A stretch of 64,000 bases of DNA from Chamaecrista fasciculata (lineage: Eukaryota > Streptophyta > Magnoliopsida > Fabales > Fabaceae): the NCBI GenBank assembly GCA_003254925.1, contig QANZ01052692.1, forward strand, positions 1-64,000, in the 5' to 3' direction. The notes below the pieces were generated by a model. It did no database searches, was not told the DNA's origin, and saw nothing but the letters and a program-made list of their open reading frames with translations. Below are positions 23,767 to 35,339 of the stretch, one piece after another. A program made the position numbers and the translations under genes. Within the stretch, counting starts at the first letter, position 1. Every line of letters begins with the position of its first letter.

Positions 23767-23815
23767 AGAGAGAGAGAGAGAGAGAGAAGGAGAGAGAAAG
23801 AGACGTTAGGGTTCT
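23767..23815. repeat. GA microsatellite in the CBS gene leader
   Basis: A run of GA units (GAGAGAGAGAGAGAGAG and variants) lies 70-115 bases upstream of the ATG at 23699, in the likely 5' untranslated region or core promoter. GA/CT tracts are common in plant core promoters. Confidence 0.6.
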
Positions 23816-24059
23816 TTCTTCGTCTTCTTCGTGTCGTGCTCTCTCCACGACCAACTACGGCTGTGCCTGTGGCTCCAACCTCTCTCTCTTCCGTCAGGTG
23901 GAGGAAAAAAAATAATTTATATTTATATTATAGTCTTTTTTGGACCTTTTTTTCATTTTAGCCAGCCTGAAAGGTTCAAACTTCGAAGTTGAAACTAATT
24001 TTTCATTTTTATTAAATAATAATAATTAAAAAATATGCATTACATGAATAAGAATAAAT

Positions 24060-24343
24060 AAATTGGTCAAAGTCCTATTTTAGTCCCTCATGTTTGCTCA
24101 AAGTTTTATTTTGGTCCCTCATGTTTGTTCAAAGTTCCATTTTGGTCCCTGAAGTTTCCAAAAAGCTTCACTATTAATCCCTGACTCTTTTCCATCTACT
24201 TTTTTTGTTAAAAAAAAACTAACTTTCATCTTCCAACAACTTTGCTCTTTTTAGGATTTAATGCAAAAGAGTCAAATTGTTGGGTTGATCCTAACAAGAG
24301 CAAAATTGTTGAGAGATGAAAGTTAATTTTCTTTTTTTTTTTT
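24060..24343. repeat. truncated foldback element
   Basis: Starts GTCAAAGTCCTATTTTAGTC and contains repeated TTTTGGTCCCTCATGTTT phrases. An inner inverted repeat pairs AACTTTCATCTTCCAACAA with a matching stretch near 24310. It stops at the single N at 24344, so the other end is missing. The outer sequence resembles the terminal repeat of the element at 54012. Confidence 0.5.
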
Positions 24344-24601
24344 NAAAGAAACGTAGAGCATATGAATCCTTTTTTTTTAATGAGATAATTGTTAGGTAGA
24401 ATATTTAAATTGGTTCTAAATATATATCTTTTAAATTTATTTTAGTATTTACGGTGACTTATTAAGGAATGTGGATAACAGCTGATTTGGGGGTTTAGTA
24501 AAAATTTATTGACAATTGTTCTGTTCTTAAAGTTGAAGTTTGGAGTCTCTTTAAAGGTGTTAGCATGACAACTAATTTAGATTTTGACCACATTAAAATT
24601 G

Positions 24602-24783
24602 GGTTTGGATCCTCTAGAGTTCCTTTCCATGCATTTCTTGTGGAGTTAGTGAAAAAATATGATTTTCATGAAATAAAAATATATAAAAACTATATTTTCT
24701 CTTTCTCTCTCTTATTTTCTCTTCCTTTCTCTCTCATACTCTACAAGAAATGTAGAGAAATGAACTCTAGAGGATCCATTTCC
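24602..24783. mobile_element. MITE, family A copy 1
   Basis: 182 bp, palindromic overall: ends contain GGATCCTCTAGAGTTCCTTTC and its inverse. The exact 10-bp repeat ATTAAAATTG flanks it (24592-24601, 24784-24793). Two relatives are at 34993 and 59151. A flanking duplication of 8-10 bp suggests Mutator-type mobilisation. Non-coding; the short plus-strand reading frame over it is not a gene. Confidence 0.75.
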
Positions 24784-24894
24784 ATTAAAATTGAGGGGAT
24801 TGGCAAAACCCTAATTTTCATGGTTTGTTGGCCACCATTGTTGCATGCTTAGATTGCATTTGGTGGAGGACCATCAAGCACAAATAGCCCAAGC

Positions 24895-25335
24895 TAGGGG
24901 TGTACACGGGCCATGTTTCTGGTCCATCGGGTCCGATAGGGTTAATTTTTTTTTTTTAAAAATATTTATTCATTCTATATATATTTTAATTTGTATATAT
25001 TGGTAAAATAATTAATTTTGGATCAATTAAATGATGTTTCTATTAATAAAGACATTTAATTTGACTTAATTATTAAAAAAATGTTGATTTAATTAAAATT
25101 AAATATATATTTCATGTATATTTTTAATATACAATTGACAAAAAATAATAATAGATATGTATTTCTTACAATTAAGAAAATATTTAATAGTATAAAATAT
25201 AAATTTGTATAGTAAAAAGTTTAATTTTTTTCCTTTAAAATGGGGATACCCCCAGGCCGGACCGGGTCTAGGGACACTAGACCTGGACCCCGCCTGGGGA
25301 CTCGGGCCAAGTCGGGTCCACCTTGTACACCCTTA
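24895..25335. mobile_element. hAT-like non-autonomous element
   Basis: Starts TAGGGGTGTACACGGGCC and ends TTGTACACCCTTA, inverted ends common in plant hAT transposons. Flanking 8-mers GCCCAAGC and GCGCAAGG agree at 6 of 8 positions, fitting an old 8-bp hAT target duplication. The interior is AT-rich except for a GC-rich foldback near 25241-25310. No transposase. Confidence 0.6.
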
Positions 25336-25493
25336 GCGCAAGGCCAACTTTTTTTTGCCGATTTTTCGGCTAATATGAGGTATGATTTGTAGGGTAACAA
25401 TTTGGTTAATCGTTTTGTTGTTCTATCGATTAGTATCAGTTTAATGTTTCATCGCGATCTATTAGGTACTTGCGAGCAAATGAGTATTAGGGT

Positions 25494-26097
25494 TGATAAA
25501 CTGGAAAATGGCTAGCACTTACCTAGTTCACCGGAGAGGGCTGCGAGAGCCAAGAGTCGAACAAGAACCTGCAAGAGCTTCACAGGGGGGCCCTGCGAAG
25601 TGTACTCCGACGCTCAAGTTAGTAAGAGAGTGATAAGAGAGTAAGAGAATTTCAGAGTGTAAGAAGTAGCTAACCTTGAACTGGTGAGATGGGCTCTATT
25701 TATAGAGCAGGGAGGAGAGAGGTGGTCAGCGTGCGGGGCGGACCACGTACTGGACACGATCTCCACCAGCGAAGATGGTGGAGGCCGAGATTTGCGGAGC
25801 AGGGCAATCGTGGGTGATTGCGTGTTGTGTCGCTAGGCGGGCGCCTAGAAACTGGAGATCGTGGGTATGAGCAAGTCAGTAACCCACGATCTCCCGTAGC
25901 GTGGATTGCGGAGTGGGGTAGTCGTGGGTGACCACGTGTCATTTGGGGGACGTGCGCCAAGACCCATAATGGATCACGGCCGCCCCTACTTGTGCTTAGG
26001 GCGCCCGATTGACTCGAGGGCGTCTCGCAAGGTGCGGAGAGGAGAAGAGGCCCGGTGCGAGGGCCGTTTAGGCGTACGCCCAAATAGTGATGTATCA
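25494..26097 (-). mobile_element. solo LTR of an LTR retrotransposon
   Basis: 604 bp with TG...CA ends (minus-strand start TGATACATCAC, end TTTATCA). It is flanked by the exact 5-bp repeat AGGGT at 25489-25493 and 26098-26102. On the minus strand a CTCTATAAATAGAGCC TATA box lies near 25700, followed by a transcribed-type region, so the LTR is oriented minus. No internal domain or second LTR is present. High GC compared with its AT-rich surroundings. Superfamily not determined. Confidence 0.8.
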
Positions 26098-26102
26098 AGG
26101 GT

Positions 26103-27412
26103 TATTTAGGATTTCTTTGTCATTAAATTCTTTAGGTTTGTGTTGCCGTTTGACTCTTTTGAATTAGCATTTATTTCTTAACTATTGTTTATTTATTTGC
26201 TTTGTTGTAAAACTCCCTTTCACAACAAAATGAAGTTAAAAAAATCTTATTTATTTTAAATGTTTTTCCATTTTAATGTCAAACTATTAAATATAATCAT
26301 ATTTTTTATTTCAAATTTAAATATAATAAATTTTGAGTTATGAATTCTTCTTTTTATAATTACAATTATAAAATGATCAAAGATGACTCTATAACATTTC
26401 ATATTTCATTATTTTGTTTACAGACGAATAATATATATATATATATATATGTGTAATAAATAATTATATATTTATCCAAACACTTGATTCCTTAGAGTTT
26501 ATATAGAGACATTATGAATTATGATTATAAAATATAACTTCCTTTGCATTATAGTAAGGGACCAAAGACTGAAAAGATAAACCTCTCCCTTCATGCCATC
26601 AAGTAACACTCCTTTATCTATATATTATATTTATGAATTTATATTGTGTCACTCACTTCATGCTATCATCAATTCATCATCCTTTCATAATCTTAGATGT
26701 AAATTAATTTTTATTTCCTCTTATATTATTTATATATCTAATATATTATTTTTGAGACCAACAATCATAAATATCAAAATCATAGATAATGATTAGCAGG
26801 CTTCACATGTATAAATATTTTTTCAAAAAACTTTAAACATATAAGGCAACTTTAAAAATGTTAAAAAAATAATAAATATATTATCACTATATAATTTCTA
26901 CTATAACTTCATAATATTTTATATTAATAATCCTATTTTACTTTAAACTTTAAAGTATAATTTTAAAAGATCAACTGTGAGAATATTTTTAAATTAGAGT
27001 GACCAACTTTCTTGATACAACAATGAGTGGAGATGGAACCATGTGGAGCCTTTAATTAACTTCCAAGCCATGTAAAATTGATGCCATGAAATTATTTTTT
27101 GTGAAATTTTAGTTTCTTTTGAAACTCCTTGCAATTTTGATGGACATTATTATTCCTCTCTCTTGCAAGTCAAATGCCCATTCTTCTGTTTAAGGAATGA
27201 ATAATGTCCTGACAGGCGTCACACAGTTTCAATATTTACAAAAAAAAAATAATAATAATAATGGAATGAATAATGCACCTGCAATTATTTTTTTAAAATT
27301 TATTGCTGGGCTGGTCGGTGGTTTGCCCAAACACGAATAAGAAATTAAGAATGACCTAATGTCAAATTTGAAATTATTAGTATTAATTTTTAATTTCTTG
27401 TACATTTAAAAA
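26103..27412. other. AT-rich intergenic stretch
   Basis: Long A/T runs and a short AT microsatellite (26430-26450). No coding signal and no recognised element. Confidence 0.5.
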
Positions 27413-27417
27413 TATTT

Positions 27418-27725
27418 TTGTTTTAGTCAAAGTGTATTTTTTATATTATGTCTTTTGCTGATTCATTATTTTTCAGTTACACTTTTGATCTTATATATTT
27501 TAGTTAGATTATAGAATTGATTTTAAAATTGATCTTGTATAATATTATGGGATTAATAGTGAAACATTTTAAAAAATATGAGATCAAATCTATAACAAAA
27601 AAGTTTACAAAAAAAAATGAATAATTCTAAACTTGATCAAAAATATGAGATCAAACGTGTAATAAAAAAATACGATACCAAATTAAGATGTAAACAAAAA
27701 ATATGAAATTAAAAGTATAATTTAA
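27418..27725. repeat. foldback MITE, family B copy 1
   Basis: Two halves pair: GTTACACTTTTGATCTTATA near 27477 matches the inverse of a stretch near 27642-27665, and the outer parts also match. A related element lies at 41497-41767. No target duplication could be fixed. Confidence 0.5.
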
Positions 27726-27839
27726 ACGTTCCTTTCTTTAAAAACCCACCAAAATTGACATAGGAGACTTCGTGTAGTAGCCTCTATCTGGTGGTAAATT
27801 GGAATAGAATCTATGTGTTGAAGCTGGTATGTATATATA

Positions 27840-28018
27840 TCTTATTTTATATGGCTCCACCTCTTCTTGGTTCTCTACATTTTAAAATTATAGTACAAAA
27901 TTAATAATAAGAAAAAAATTATTATTTGATCCCTTCTTTTTTACTGTGTTAACGATTTAGTCCCTCATTTATTTTATATACATATTTGCGTGCCCGTTAG
28001 GGCACGCAAAGCCTCTAG
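27840..28018 (+). mobile_element. mini-Helitron, copy 1
   Basis: 179 bp. The 5' end is TCTTATTTTATATGGCTCCA after an A. The 3' end has a perfect 8-bp-stem hairpin, GCGTGCCC-gtta-GGGCACGC, followed by AAAGCCTCTAG and then T. A TC start, a hairpin shortly before CTAG, and insertion between A and T are the Helitron signature. No Rep/helicase. Three relatives are at 42239, 43177 and 60276. Confidence 0.75.
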
Positions 28019-28594
28019 TTATTTTTATGAGTCTATAATTATATTTTTATTGGTCTGTAATCATATAATTTCAGTTTACTAAATATATTGTTTTGATAGA
28101 ACTCTATGAACTTCCAACTTCTTAATCTTAATAGCATTTTAGGAGTAAACTTCTCTCACAAAAAGTTTTTTTAAATAAATAAAAAATAATGCTTATAATG
28201 AGCGGTGACTCAAGTTAGGATCAAAGTGTTCTTACCTAATTTTTTTGAGCCAGACTCTAATTTGAATTATCTTTAATAATGAATCACATGGAGGATTTTT
28301 TGTGAGATACTTCCGATGATAAAGTTAATTGAGTATTTTTTTTTTAAATTGATAGAGTGAGAGAATTAGAGTTAGATTATCAACGTACTTTGTTAATAAT
28401 TTATGACAATATACTTATAAGTAATGATATTGTATTGAAAGATATCTCAAAAACTTATGTACGAAGGAGATCTCTAAAGAAATTAGGTTAATAAGTGTAG
28501 GATCACAAATCATTGCATTATAATCCGACATTTGTTGCATAATCATAGGGTAATATACTTTCATTGACGAGTTGACAGTGTAGGACAATAAGGC

Positions 28595-28695
28595 TTAGGA
28601 CACTCTAGCGGCCATACCACCACTAAACCTACTTGTGAGAATCAAACACCTTAGTGAGCATCGCTTGAAGATCGAGTGATTAGATGCTCTGTTAC
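28595..28695 (-). mobile_element. tRNA-like SINE remnant
   Basis: On the minus strand a tRNA-like order is seen: TTGGTAACAGAGCATCTAA (D-arm/A-box region), then AAGGTGTTTGATTCTCAC (B-box-like). It is diverged, lacks an acceptor stem and is not a functional tRNA gene. The ends are unclear. Confidence 0.4.
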
Positions 28696-30011
28696 CAAGG
28701 AGACTTATTATTTTTTGTTTATTTTTTATAAAAGTTAAATGAATTTTGTAAAAGTCATATTTCAATATTTCAAAAATCATAGCTTTTTTTATATTCAAAA
28801 ATCGTATCTAACTTTTTGGTATAATTATGACTTTTCCCCACCTCCATATAATAATTTAGACGAAGACTAATCTTATTCGGATTGGAAGTAAACAGTTAAA
28901 GTCTTCTCAACAATGTCGACTTCATGGCTCAAATTTAAGTCTCTCAATCTAAGTATAATTCATTTACCACTGTTCTAAGCATTTGGTAAATCATATCTAA
29001 CTTTAAGATAAAAGTTAAAATACATCTAACTTTAAACTTTAAATAGTTCTATCAAAACAATATATTTTTTTTTTTTAAAAAAAAGAATTTTAAATCGTCG
29101 CTTATTTTTTTAGGCCCAATACTGGCCCGAGACTCAGTAGACATGGGATGTTACTGGGCCACACCGAGTCTCAAGCCCCACTGGGTTTTATGCCCTTTTC
29201 GAAAATAAAAGAGAAATTAGGCGTTTTTCATTTAGGTAAAATGAGATATTGGGCCTAACAAAAACCATATATTTTCCATTTTTCCTATTGTACTTAGTTT
29301 TAAACATGTAAATCCAAAATGTTAAAAACTTGGTTCCGCTATGACTACGAGCCTCTGATTTTGGAGTTTTTGGATGTCAATCTCCACCAATGCCAATGAC
29401 TACGACAATCCTGAATGCCTAAAATCCATAGGCCAAATTACAAATGCAACTACCCAGTTGTTATAAAGGATGTGAAATTCAAAGCATGAAATTGACCAAG
29501 AGTGAATGAAGCATGCATTTTGTTGGAAGTGGATATGTTAAATTATAAAAATGTTGATGTATGTAAATTATGGTTCATGAATGGTGAAGATTCAAGGATT
29601 TGGATCAGTTAAAATTAGGGTGAAGGTCAAATTCATAAAGTTTATTATCATAATTTATCTCTTTCACTCTCTCCTTGTCTTGTTTCTCTTTCATACTTTC
29701 ACTTATATTTTATATAGAATCGTACTATATTTCAATTATTTTTAGCCAAAATATTGTATTTCAGTTAATAATGAAGGATGTGTTAAACTCAACTCCAAAG
29801 TTTCAAACCATGTTGTACTTCATCTACTAGCTAACAATTTTACTATTTTTAATGGTAAAAAAAAACAATTTCACTATTTTTGAGATGCCATATTGGCCAT
29901 CATAGATACTATATCTTTTGAAAAAAAAAAACAGCTCACATTTACCCGATTTGGAGAAAATTCAAAATTTGGCAAGTACAAACTTAAATGGAATACTGTT
30001 AAAATATTAAA

Positions 30012-30530
30012 GGTCAAAATAAAAAATTGGTCCCTTATGTATAGGGTGAATTTCAAATTAGTCCATTATATTTCATTTGTTTCAGATCAGTCATATATAT
30101 TTCTATAATTTATCAAATTGGTTCAAAAAATACTGAATTCGATTATATCTTTCTCGTTTCAAGTTTGAATACGACGAATTAGAGCTATGAGTTTCTTTTG
30201 ATGAACACTTTGAGACTGTGAACAAACGAGGTCAAATTGAATCTCATAAGTGGATAACTCATTTCACGGTCAAACAAGCGAAGTTGGTTATATATCTCTT
30301 GTTTCAAGTTTGAATACTATGAGTTCAAAACTATGTGTTAGCTCTTGAAGAGTTATTTTTCTGTCCAGTTGAGATTGTTAGCAAATAAAGTCAAATCGTA
30401 TCTCAAAAGTATTTTTGAGACTAATTTGAGAAGTTATTAAAACATTTAAGACCAGTTTGAAATGAGTGAAACATAAGGGACCGGTCTGAAATCTACTCTA
30501 TACATAAAGGACCAACTTAAGGTTTTGGCC
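30012..30530. mobile_element. long-inverted-repeat element, family C copy 1
   Basis: The left end reads GGTCAAAATAAAAAATTGGTCC and the right end is the inverse of GGCCAAAACCTTAAG, with arms of over 100 bp containing TATGTATAGGGTGAATTTCAA. The interior matches the element at 52020-52543 at high identity. AATATTA occurs on both flanks. Non-coding. Confidence 0.6.
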
Positions 30531-31309
30531 AATATTATATCATTATTCATTAACTTAAGATATCATATTTTTAATTAATAATAATACCAATTTGGTTAAA
30601 TATTAAGAGTGATTAAATTGAGAAAATATTGGTAAGTGAAGGATTAAAATAGAATTTTAATCATATGTACGTATTGAAACAATTATGGCGATTCAATCAC
30701 GCCAGACACAGCTTTTCTGCATTTTGTTTATTCGAAAAATTAAGTTTGGAAATTAGCCAAACACATTGGTACATGCTCTTTGAGATGGTGTTCCTAACTT
30801 GGTAAGATTGAATTTTGGTCTCATCTAGCTTTTAACGTTTACAAATAATTCAATATTTAAGATAAATTGAATAATATTCGTGGATGAGAGAAAATTGTCA
30901 AAGTTTTGCAGCACAATTTTCTGTTGGACTTTATCACAAAAAGAGGGTCACGATATTATTCTCAATAATCGTTTCTTTTTTCGAGAAATGGAATATTTCC
31001 ATGTGATCTATAATTGTATATAATTGACTTGTCACAATGAAAGTTACAAACAAACATATTTTAATAATGGAATAAACTTAAATAAAACGTTGTGTTTTAG
31101 AACTCAATTTTTTCCTCTATATTTTGAACACAACTAATCCTTCAATTGATTTATTGTTTTTTCCCTATGTTCCGAGGAAATGAAATTAATGTAATTATAA
31201 CTATGAAATATATTTGGTCAAATTCTAATTTTGAGCTTAATACATAAGTATTTTATTTATATAATAAGAAGAATATTAAATACAAATATATGTAGTGCAA
31301 AAAAAAGTA

Positions 31310-31480
31310 TACCCTAAGGGATATGGATCATCTATATTTTATTCTCCACATTTTTTATGCATTTTAGAGAGACAGAAGAATATATAGAGAGAAAAAGAGT
31401 GTATGTTCCACATATTTATTATTTTGTGGAACTCACGCTTTTTCTCTCTATTTCTTTCTTTACATAGGGTAAAATTGTAG
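31310..31480. repeat. weak inverted repeat
   Basis: GAGAGAAAAAGAGTGTATGTT near 31385 pairs loosely with AACTCACGCTTTTTCTCTC near 31430. It resembles a short MITE remnant. The surroundings (30531-32270) are AT-rich with no gene. Confidence 0.35.
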
Positions 31481-32274
31481 AAAATTTACTTCCATCTAAC
31501 TATACAACAAACTAAAAATCCAATTCGACTTAAAAAATTAGACTAGACCACTATATAATGATTGATTATATAAAAATTGTGTTTAACATCTTTTTTCTAT
31601 TATAATTAGTTGTGTATCAATTTTTTGTCTTATTATATTTATTGAGAAATCTTATAATAAATATAAAGAATCTTATATAAGTTTATAGCAAATCAAGTTT
31701 CAAAAGGTGGAGGCAAAAATCCAATTAATCCTCCTTGGTCCTAAGCATACTTCATTGAGGCAAAAATCTCTTAAACTTCAGAATTTGACAAGTGACCCCC
31801 CTAAACTTTCTTAATCATGTAAAATACTCCAATTTGGCAATTCCGTTAAGTGTTCGTAATCGGTAGTTGGTATTATCTACCAAACTTATATATAAACTTA
31901 AGTTATGTTACCATAAATTTAAGTATTTAATCAATGTAACAAGAATGAAGTATAATTTATAATGAAATTTGTAGATAAATAAAAAATCACTGGTTTATAT
32001 TGAAGCCTCTATTTATTTATTTTTACAAAAAAGACATATACTTGTCCCAAATTTTGTTGGTGTTTCTGCAATTAAAGCGCAAATGTTCCAAAGGAAGGAG
32101 TCTCACTCACTCTCACAGGTCACCATCACAGATTCACTCTCACTATTTATTCTAAGCTTGCTGTGTCTGATGAGCTCATCTATGATTGTGGTTGGATGCA
32201 ATTACATACTCCCAACTTTTTGTATTTCATAAAAGAGAGAAACATAAGAGAAATTAACCCAATTTTTCTTTTGA

Positions 32275-32812
32275 GGAAGCTTTTGGTCCCTCCTTTTTTC
32301 ACAGTTTAAATTATTTGGTCCTTGCATTTTTGAAATAGACTATTTAGTCCTTAAAAAATTAGAAATGCCAACTGGTTAGTCCCTGTAGCCTATTTTCGTT
32401 ACCAACATTGATAACCTGACCGTTAAGTGCACATGTAACACATTAAATATCACATATTTAACTATTTGGGACCACCTAGGGTTTGAGATTTAGGAATAAT
32501 TCAATAATTTGTGCCCTATGGAAGCTTCACGTGTAATGCAAATATTTGGGTCTAACTTAATTTTAGGCCGGTTTAATTGTGTTTGTTGGTCTGGTTCGGT
32601 TAGTTTAGGTGATTATGATGCCAAAGTGACATTTATCGGTGTCATGTAAGCATTTAACGTCTGATAGTTGATGATTATAATAAATGAGGGACTAAAAAGT
32701 TGACAATTATGAATTTATGATGAATGAGGGGTTGAGTAGTCTATTTCAATAAATGAAGGACCAAATCGTTGACTCAGTAAAAAATGAGGAACCAAATAGT
32801 AGGTTTCTTCTT
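32275..32812. repeat. foldback element sharing its ends with the Helitron family
   Basis: The left arm (GGTCCCTCCTTTTTTCACAG, then ATTTGGTCCTTG) pairs with the inverse of the right arm (TTGGTTCCTCATTTTTTACT, GAGTCAACGATTTGGTCC) for about 75 bp. The same phrases occur in the 3' half of the mini-Helitrons at 27840, 42239 and 60276. Non-coding. Confidence 0.55.
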
Positions 32813-34560
32813 TTCTTTTTAAACAAGAATTTCTCTTGCTTATCCGTGTAACAATTTAAAACCCTCAAAACAATATCAACTCTAAGGATCAAATTCTTTC
32901 ACTTAAAGTTAACTCGTCAACCACTACACTAAATGATTGTTGATTAACCCAATGTCATCTGACTTTTGAAAGTCTAGTCATATTAATCTATGTAAAAAGA
33001 ATATTTCATAATGTGAAATTTTTATTTAAATTTATGAAAATGTCATTTAAATAGTTTAATGCAAAATTGACCTTATCTAACATTTGAATAAAGTTTGATT
33101 TCATTTACTTCATACTTGTTAATGTGATCTGGTCTGTATCAGTAAGATAAAATATATATTTTAGAAACAAAAAAATAAATAAAAACATTGAAATGTTGAA
33201 TAAATGAATTGTTTCATAGACCATATATCTTAAAAGTATGCTATCAGTTATTTTTTGTGGAAGTTTTTTTTTATTTAGTTTTTAGTTTTGTCTTCAAAAA
33301 TTGTTTGTGTAATTTTTATTTTCAAAGTTTTATTCTTTGTTCGTATTTCATCAAACAAATTAATAACAAATTTGACATGCCTCACCATGTAATATAAAAT
33401 TATTAGAAAAAAGTTTAAATCCCAACTTAGATTGAAAATTACGATAAGAATTGTCGTTCATTTATTGAATAAAGATAGATGAATGATAAAATCGATTAAA
33501 ATATAAATTTTTAAAGATAAAATTGATAATAAATAAATTTCAGAGATAATAAAAACTGATATTCAATTTAGGTACCAAAAAAATACTTTTACTTTATTTT
33601 TCTATAGTAGAAAATTCCATCAAACGAGCCAAGCCAAGTTTGAAGTTTGAAAGGAGAAGAAACCATTCAATTTAAACTAAGAGTATTAAGGTGTTCTCAA
33701 TGTAGGTTGTGACTTGTGAGTTAGTTTGGGCTCATATTTAGATAATGAATTGTATTATGCTTTTTTCTTTTTGGTTGGCAAATTGTATTATGCGGTGTAA
33801 ATAAAAATTGAGTCTGGATGAAGTTTAACATTCTTAACTAATTTGCTGGCGGGTTGACCAATTTTAATCATTCAATAACTAATACAAAATACAATAAAAT
33901 AAAAAAGAATAAGAAGTTTCATCCTTCTAATAGGGCTAAAAATATTAGATGAAACTACAACAACTAACATTGATTCATACTTTTATTCTACAAGTCCATA
34001 CTTCTATAGTTCTATTATGAGGGGTTTATGGAGATTGAAAAAAAAATTGTTTCGTTTAGTGAGAATATATATATATATATTTGGTGTTTTGTGAATAGTA
34101 AGCAAATAAATTGTATTAGATTGAATGTAATGTTTTAAAAATCAAAAAAGACTTTTGAATTACAAATTGATTGGTTCAATCAATCATTGCACAATAGTTG
34201 AACCAAATAACGTCATAAATATATCAAATAAAAAAAATATAATTATTTTAAATATAAATAATCTATAATTAATAAAGTATATCTATAAAATCTATATAAC
34301 AATAATAGAAACTTATAAATTTATGATTTTATTATTCTACCTAAACAAAATATATAAAATCACAACATGAACAATTGTAATTAATTTGAAAAAAGTAGAA
34401 AATATTAATTTTGTTTCTTTATTTTAATAGATTTATAACATTTTATATTAGATTTCATTCTATATATATTTTTTCATTTGGAACATCAATACAGCAAGTC
34501 AGCAAGACTAGGAATACAATAGGTGGATGGCCTATTCTGTCACTTAACTAATTTTTTAAA
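32813..34560. other. AT-rich intergenic stretch
   Basis: No conserved reading frame. A TA microsatellite is near 34070. Confidence 0.45.
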
Positions 34561-34623
34561 AATTCTCCAAGTCACGACCATAAATCCTCTGTCGAACAGC
34601 ACGTCCTGTCATTCGGCGATGAT

Positions 34624-34675
34624 CAATCATGTGTCGCCACGTGTGCACCATTGCACACGTGGCGACACATGATTG
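34624..34675. repeat. perfect 24-bp-arm palindrome
   Basis: Left arm CAATCATGTGTCGCCACGTG plus TGCA (34624-34647), 4-base spacer CCAT, and the exact inverse at 34652-34675. Outside this, weaker pairing continues for another 20 bases or so (GTCATTCGGCG against GCCATTCGACA). Each arm holds a CACGTG G-box. Function unknown. Confidence 0.85.
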
Positions 34676-34992
34676 GTTCTTGTCGAATGGCAAGGGGATC
34701 TACTCCCCCAAGTCACTGGCCAACCCGATTCAAAGTGATTTTGGATGGTCCAAAATAGGCAAATCTCTTAAACGGTTTAATAATTTAAACTGAGTCGCCT
34801 TCTCTCATGGATCTCAGTTTGTTCAAACCAATCCAATTTTCACAATATTGGTTGGATAAGCTCACAAAATTAAAATTCATAATCGAACTCATTATTTTAT
34901 AGACCTACTTTTTAATCTAAACTAACTCATAAGGCAACTCAATTAACCACGTTGAATTAATTTTGACTAATTGGTTCAGTCTACAAAACATA

Positions 34993-35172
34993 GGAAATGG
35001 ATCCTCTAGAGTTCCTTTCTCTACATTTCTTGTAGAGTTAGAGAGATAAAGGAAGAGAAAATAAGAGAAAGAGAAAGTATGGATCTTATATATTTTTATT
35101 TCATGAAATTCATATTTTTCCTCTAACTCCACAAGAAATACATGAAAAAAAACTCTAGAGAATCCAATCTCC
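34993..35172. mobile_element. MITE, family A copy 2
   Basis: 180 bp with ends GGAAATGGATCCTCTAGAG and the near inverse GAGAATCCAATCTCC. The exact 8-bp flanking repeat is AAAACATA (34985-34992, 35173-35180). Related to 24602-24783. Confidence 0.75.
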
Positions 35173-35339
35173 AAAACATATCCCTAAACAACAGTATAGT
35201 ATAAGACTATAAACAGAACAAAAAGTTGTATTGTATTGAGAAGGGAGGAACAGTAGTAAAAGAAAAGAATAATATAGTGTGGTAATGTTTTTATAATACG
35301 ATTTGTAGTGTAATCAGTGGACCAATGGGCGGGAATAAC

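Noticed and set aside
24608-24620. GGATCCTCTAGAG, identical to part of a common cloning-vector polylinker (also at 34999, 59157)
   Set aside because: It recurs as the inverted end of a MITE family with proper target duplications and no other vector sequence follows.
25700-26098. 132-codon minus-strand open frame, Pro/Arg-rich
   Set aside because: It lies wholly inside the solo LTR; high GC explains the lack of stops.
28610-28690. Possible tRNA gene on the minus strand
   Set aside because: A- and B-box-like sequences are present but no acceptor stem pairs, so it is a SINE remnant at best.
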